From NCBI GenBank assembly GCA_963734025.1, contig CAVTFR010000021.1:186001-250000 (forward strand): DNA of 64,000 bases. Direction: 5' to 3'. Below, piece after piece: positions 62,027 through 64,000 of the stretch (within the stretch, counting starts at the first letter, position 1; each line of letters starts with the position of its first letter). This DNA comes from JACVRW01 sp963734025 (GTDB lineage: Bacteria; Actinomycetota; Thermoleophilia; Solirubrobacterales; Thermoleophilaceae). The position numbers were made by a program, and so were the translations under genes. Below the pieces are notes generated by a model. That model was not told where the DNA came from. It worked only from the letters and a program-made list of their open reading frames with translations, and made no database searches.

Positions 62027-63613
62027 TTGACCCCTGGGCTCGCCGTATCTCGCCGGACCTTCCTCGCGGGAGCGGGCGGGGTCGTGCTCGCCTCGGCCGC
62101 CGGCGGCGGCGCGCCGGCGTTCGCGGCCAAGCCGCAAAAGCGGCCCAGCCTGCGCGGCGGCCGTTTCGCCGAGGGGGTCATCTCGGGCGACCCGACACCG
62201 AAGGGGATCACGCTCTGGACGCGCGTGTCGGACGTCGAGGGCGCCGGGACGGTCGAACTCGAGGTGGCCCGCGACCGCGGCTTCCGCAAGGTCGTCGCGC
62301 GGGAGCTCGTGAGGACCTCGGGCGGGGTCGACCACTCGGTCAAGGCCCGCATCGGCGGTCTGAAGCCGCACGAGCAGTACTTCTACCGCTTCTCGACGCG
62401 CGGGGAGAACAGCCCGGTGGGGCGCTTCCGGACCGCGCTGCCGGCAGACTCGCGCCAGCCGGTTCGCTTCGCCTTCTTCTCGTGCCAGGAGTACACGTTC
62501 GGGTACTTCAACGCGCACAACCTGCTTGCCGAGGAGGACATCGACTTCGTCGTCAACCTCGGCGACTACATCTACGCCGAGGCGTACTACGCGCCCGGCG
62601 ACGCGTTCGCCGGGGTTCGCACCGACCCAATCGGCTTCTCCGAGACGCTCGACCAGTACCGCGCGAAGTACAAGCTCTACCGGACCGAGGCCCCCCTGCG
62701 CCGCATGCACGCGAACTTCCCGATGATCTCGATCTGGGACGACCACGAGGTCCAGGACAACTACGCGGGCGGCGCCGGGCCGACGGGCGGCCTTGCTCCG
62801 GAGCTCCGCTATTCGCAGCAGCGCCGGGCCGCCGCCTACCGTGCCTACTTCGAGAGCATGCCGACTCACCCCGTCGGCGACGGCACGCGGATCTACGGCG
62901 CGCGCCGCTTCGGTCGCACCGTCGACCTCGTCCTGCTCGACCAGCGCCAATACCGGGATGACCAGCCCTGTGGCGACCCGCAGGTCGGCCCGCCCTGCCC
63001 GGAGCTCGACCAGCGGCGCAAGTTCTTGGGGCGGCGCCAGATGGACTTCGTGAAGAGGCGGCTTTCGGGCTCGCGCGCCGCCTGGAAGGTGATCGCTAAT
63101 CAGGTGACGATCATGCCAACGCTGTATCCCGGCGGGGACTACATCGGCTTCGACTTCTGGCAGGGCTATCCGGGGGAGCGCCAGGAGCTGCTACAGCATG
63201 TCCGTCGTCGCCGAATCAAGGACGTCGTGTTCGTGACGGGCGACATCCATACCTTCGTCGCCGGCGACGTCCGGGTCAACAACGACGACAGGACGGCGGT
63301 GGCCACCGAGTTCGTCGGCGGCTCGATCAGCTCACCCGGGCTCGGCGAGGGCGGGGGCGGCGTGCTGCCCGGCGCCAACCCCGCGGACCCGCAGACGCCG
63401 GAGTCGATCGTCGACCTGCTGCGAAGCGCGAACCCGTGGGCGGTCGACGCCGACTTCGACCACCACGGCTACGGGCTGGTGACAGCGACCGACGACGACT
63501 TGAGGTGCACCTTCCGGCGCATCGATACTGTCAAGCGCCGCTCGCGGACGGCCCTGCCGGACCGGCGCTTCACGTACCGGATCACGCGCGGGCGCCCGAG
63601 CCTGCTCGACTAG
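62027..63613 (+). CDS. PhoD-like alkaline phosphatase/phosphodiesterase, Tat-exported
   Basis: 528 residues. Tat signal with twin Arg in SRRTFLAGAGGVVLA, an N-terminal PhoD domain (residues about 45-140, FAEGVISGDPTPKGITLWTR), then a metallophosphatase domain with FFSCQEYTFGYFN, NLGDYIYAEAYY, IWDDHEVQDNY and VTGDIHTFVAGDV. It releases phosphate from esters outside the cell, using Fe/Ca in characterised PhoD. TTG start is chosen from the signal peptide position and the -10 just upstream. Stop shared as CTAG with the convergent ABC-F gene. Confidence 0.93.
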   Translation: MTPGLAVSRRTFLAGAGGVVLASAAGGGAPAFAAKPQKRPSLRGGRFAEGVISGDPTPKGITLWTRVSDVEGAGTVELEVARDRGFRKVVARELVRTSGGVDHSVKARIGGLKPHEQYFYRFSTRGENSPVGRFRTALPADSRQPVRFAFFSCQEYTFGYFNAHNLLAEEDIDFVVNLGDYIYAEAYYAPGDAFAGVRTDPIGFSETLDQYRAKYKLYRTEAPLRRMHANFPMISIWDDHEVQDNYAGGAGPTGGLAPELRYSQQRRAAAYRAYFESMPTHPVGDGTRIYGARRFGRTVDLVLLDQRQYRDDQPCGDPQVGPPCPELDQRRKFLGRRQMDFVKRRLSGSRAAWKVIANQVTIMPTLYPGGDYIGFDFWQGYPGERQELLQHVRRRRIKDVVFVTGDIHTFVAGDVRVNNDDRTAVATEFVGGSISSPGLGEGGGGVLPGANPADPQTPESIVDLLRSANPWAVDADFDHHGYGLVTATDDDLRCTFRRIDTVKRRSRTALPDRRFTYRITRGRPSLLD

Positions 63614-64000
63614 CGCGTCGCCTCCTCCCAGGCGGCATAGGCGCGTTCGACGGCTCGCCTGGCCTCGGCGTGTCGCTCCGTGGAGCGCTCCCGGCTCGTC
63701 GGGCTCAGCCACTCGGAGGGATCGGCGAGCTCGTCCTCGAGCGCGGCCAGCTCGCGCTCGGCCCGCTCGACATCGCGCTCGAGCTCGGCGATCCGGCGCT
63801 GCTGATTCTTCGACGGGCCCGCCGGCGGCTCGCGCCGGCCGCCGCGATCGGCGCCGTTCGAGCGCCGGCGCGCCGTCTTCTCGCTGCGTGCGCGCTCGCG
63901 CGCCTCGACCTCCGCCTGGCGGCGCTCCTCGCGCACGCGCGAGTACTCGGCCCAGCCGCCCTCGTAGCTTCGTAGCCGCCCGTCCTCCAGAGCGAACGTG
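63610..64000 (-). CDS. ABC-F family ATPase, C-terminal part (rest outside window)
   Basis: About 129 residues are visible, running off the right edge. The first visible residues (FALEDGRLRSYEGGWAEYSR) are the end of the second ATPase domain of Uup/EttA-like ABC-F proteins. A basic linker follows, then a C-terminal coiled coil (NQQRRIAELERDVERAEREL) as in Uup. ABC-F proteins act on ribosomes. Convergent with phoD, sharing CTAG as both stops. Confidence 0.85.
   Translation of the reverse strand, partial: TFALEDGRLRSYEGGWAEYSRVREERRQAEVEARERARSEKTARRRSNGADRGGRREPPAGPSKNQQRRIAELERDVERAERELAALEDELADPSEWLSPTSRERSTERHAEARRAVERAYAAWEEATR

Overview
The window is GC-rich, densely packed bacterial DNA (roughly 70% GC by eye) with many GTG and TTG starts and 4-base stop/start overlaps. 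The edges carry housekeeping genes in an order typical of Actinomycetota: the 3' end of polA on the left, and rpsA, coaE, a lytic transglycosylase, a PhoD-type phosphatase and an ABC-F ATPase on the right. A deep-branching soil actinobacterium (Thermoleophilia-like: Solirubrobacter or Gaiella relatives) fits, but this is inference from gene content. No rRNA, tRNA, CRISPR, integrase, transposase or IS was seen.

About 57 kb of accessory, mostly catabolic, genes lie between polA and rpsA. (1) 2326-16709: one tight operon behind a promoter with a 12-bp palindrome in its -35/-10 spacer. It holds a split PEP-synthase/phenylphosphate-synthase-like dikinase (swivelling-His part at 2326, ATP-grasp part at 11278), a three-subunit molybdenum hydroxylase, a FAH-family hydrolase, an ABM monooxygenase-like protein, three cyclase-family (kynurenine-formamidase fold) domains, a CoxG-like protein, a GntR regulator, a Zn-alcohol dehydrogenase, an MFS exporter/importer and a BKACE-type beta-keto-acid cleavage enzyme. 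(2) 16719-34578: mixed genes: two small membrane proteins, 2-oxoacid dehydrogenase E1 alpha/beta without E2/E3, a large LuxR ATPase regulator, a cysteine-desulfurase-like PLP enzyme, MFS transporters, an exported YtcJ-like amidohydrolase, an LLM flavoenzyme, and an ECF42-type sigma factor with its DGPF partner. (3) 34617-51531: a LacI-family regulator followed by one long operon: a branched-chain-type ABC importer (with an apparent LivM-LivG fusion), a DHDPS-like lyase, a DMT permease, an ACMSD-like amidohydrolase, a phytoene-desaturase-like flavoprotein, a C-C hydrolase-like alpha/beta hydrolase, a Gfo/Idh dehydrogenase, a quinone-oxidoreductase-like MDR, and a second molybdenum hydroxylase. 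(4) 51549-58984: VOC protein plus a second ECF42-type sigma, two M24 peptidase-fold proteins with altered metal ligands flanking an MDR enzyme, a 3-hydroxyisobutyrate-dehydrogenase-like enzyme and a GGR-like flavoprotein.

The strongest unifying signal is regulatory. Seven near-identical 14-bp sites with the pattern TGCAAACGATTGCA (CpG-centred, LacI type) lie just upstream of E1 alpha, the YtcJ-like amidohydrolase, lacI and its divergent MFS gene, the ABC importer operon (two in tandem), the M24 operon and the 3-HIBDH-like gene. The LacI protein encoded at 34617 is the obvious candidate, making regions 2 to 4 one regulon for uptake and breakdown of an unidentified small molecule. The left operon has a different palindrome and its own GntR gene.

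Many genes contain a single-base frameshift that is cleanly repaired by removing (rarely adding) one base. At least fifteen are seen and nearly all are insertions. This points to residual sequencing or assembly error rather than gene decay, so these genes are annotated as intact CDS with the shift noted.
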